Part shown: positions 63,321-64,000 of the stretch, piece by piece | How positions within the stretch are numbered: the first letter of the stretch is position 1 | How the letters are laid out: the number at the start of each line of letters is the position of its first letter | Source of the DNA: Medicago truncatula | Taxonomy: Eukaryota; Streptophyta; Magnoliopsida; Fabales; Fabaceae | Reading direction: 5' to 3' | Length of the DNA stretch: 64,000 bases | Assembly (NCBI RefSeq): GCF_003473485.1 | Contig: NC_053046.1 | Location: 43,113,832-43,177,831 of the forward strand | The notes under the pieces: model-generated | The model's input: only the letters and a program-made list of their open reading frames with translations | Told to the model about the DNA's origin: nothing | Database searches by the model: none | Made by a program: the position numbers and the translations under genes

Positions 63321-64000
63321 TATGCCCTTAATTCATCGTTATTTCATTTTACCTTTTTTAAATTGCGTTTTTCATTCTTTTTTTCAATTTTCTTATATGC
63401 ATATTCTGTTGCTTGAAGTTTAGGTTCAAAACGCCTTTGATCGAGTTTTTTTTTCCTTCCAATTTTGATGGTGTTGTTGGGTTTTATATTATTTATTTCA
63501 ATTGCAATTTGTTTTGTTGATTATAATGGTTTTAAATTGTTATCTGCAACCACAATTATCATCTCAATATCTATGCTTATTATTGCAATAATTGCGGCCG
63601 CATTGATTATACTTATCGATGATTTTTCGAGTGAATCGCCAATTCACCTCCTAAAATTGTAGGGTTTGGGCATTTATACATCTTTGTGAATAGGCAAAAA
63701 GGACTCCTCCCATTTTGAATTATGTCGATCGACTTGATCCTTGATCATTCGGCTAACTTGAATCTATTTTGCTGTCAAATAAGTCCTTGAATTATATTAC
63801 TTACTAGCATATTAGTCCCTGAATTATAATATCACTTGATAGCAAATTCTTCCTTGAATTATACATCGTACCGTCAAACTAGTCCTTACAAGTTAGTAGA
63901 AGGACCAAGTTGTCTTACTTCATTCAATATAGGTTTTTTTTTTTTGCTTTTTCACAAATTTCAAGGGTGTAATTGTCAGACCCGTACAAATTTAGGGGGT
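63321..64000. other. Unassigned; repeat-like tail
   Basis: An open stretch at 63465-63662 encodes 65 mostly hydrophobic residues (MMVLLGFILFISIAICFVDY at the start) that match no family I know; it may be intron sequence. From about 63780 there are phrases such as AGTCCTTGAATTATA and TAGTCCCTGAATTATA, resembling a MITE arm cut by the window edge. Confidence 0.3.

Noticed and set aside
63465-63662. 65-codon hydrophobic open frame as a membrane microprotein
   Set aside because: Its composition follows from T-rich DNA, no conserved motif is visible, and it lies where an intron of a gene starting near 63317 would be expected.

Overview
The window looks like nuclear DNA of a papilionoid legume, most probably Medicago truncatula or a close relative. 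It is strongly AT-rich. Genes are split by short GT-AG introns or are single-exon plant families (NBS-LRR, lectin receptor kinase, GT47). The non-coding sequence is full of MITEs, tRNA-derived SINEs, LINE remnants and small LTR elements. The species call is inferred from gene families and repeat style; no database search was possible. All exon models below were built by hand from reading frame, splice sites and recalled family motifs, and every phase was checked so that each coding length is a multiple of three.

Layout. 0-2.4 kb: the 3' end of a DEMETER/ROS1-like DNA glycosylase gene (+). 3.6-4.4 kb: a decayed LINE reverse transcriptase (-). 5.6-7.7 kb: a LEC1-type NF-YB transcription factor gene (+), followed by MITEs and a SINE with clear target-site duplications. 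11.0-14.7 kb: a CC-NBS-LRR resistance gene homologue (+), intact except for one in-frame TAG. 16.6-17.7 kb: a 5'-truncated, rearranged copy of the NF-YB locus. 19.2-20.0 kb: a LINE RNase H remnant (-).

20.3-36.5 kb is a tandem segmental duplication with reciprocal decay. Unit 1 (about 20.3-24.0 kb) keeps an intact MUR3-like GT47 gene and a broken 3' fragment of a nicotinamide/nicotinate mononucleotide adenylyltransferase (NMNAT) gene. Unit 2 (about 25.9-36.5 kb) has a broken GT47 copy and an intact nine-coding-exon NMNAT gene. A young 2.57-kb non-autonomous LTR retrotransposon sits inside unit 2. At 36.6-38.0 kb a MITE lies inside a hAT-like element, which lies inside a SINE.

41-61 kb: an L-type lectin receptor kinase (+), a small organ-specific protein (S2/P4-type) gene (+), a proline-rich GASA/snakin gene (-), a decayed sugar transporter gene (-), a decayed F-box gene (-), and a 17-exon gene for an organellar RsmB/NSUN-type rRNA m5C methyltransferase with a NusB-like N-terminus (-). 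61-64 kb is intergenic with MITE-like repeats and perhaps the 5' end of another gene. No operon-like functional system is present; the main story is gene duplication, asymmetric loss and transposon nesting.
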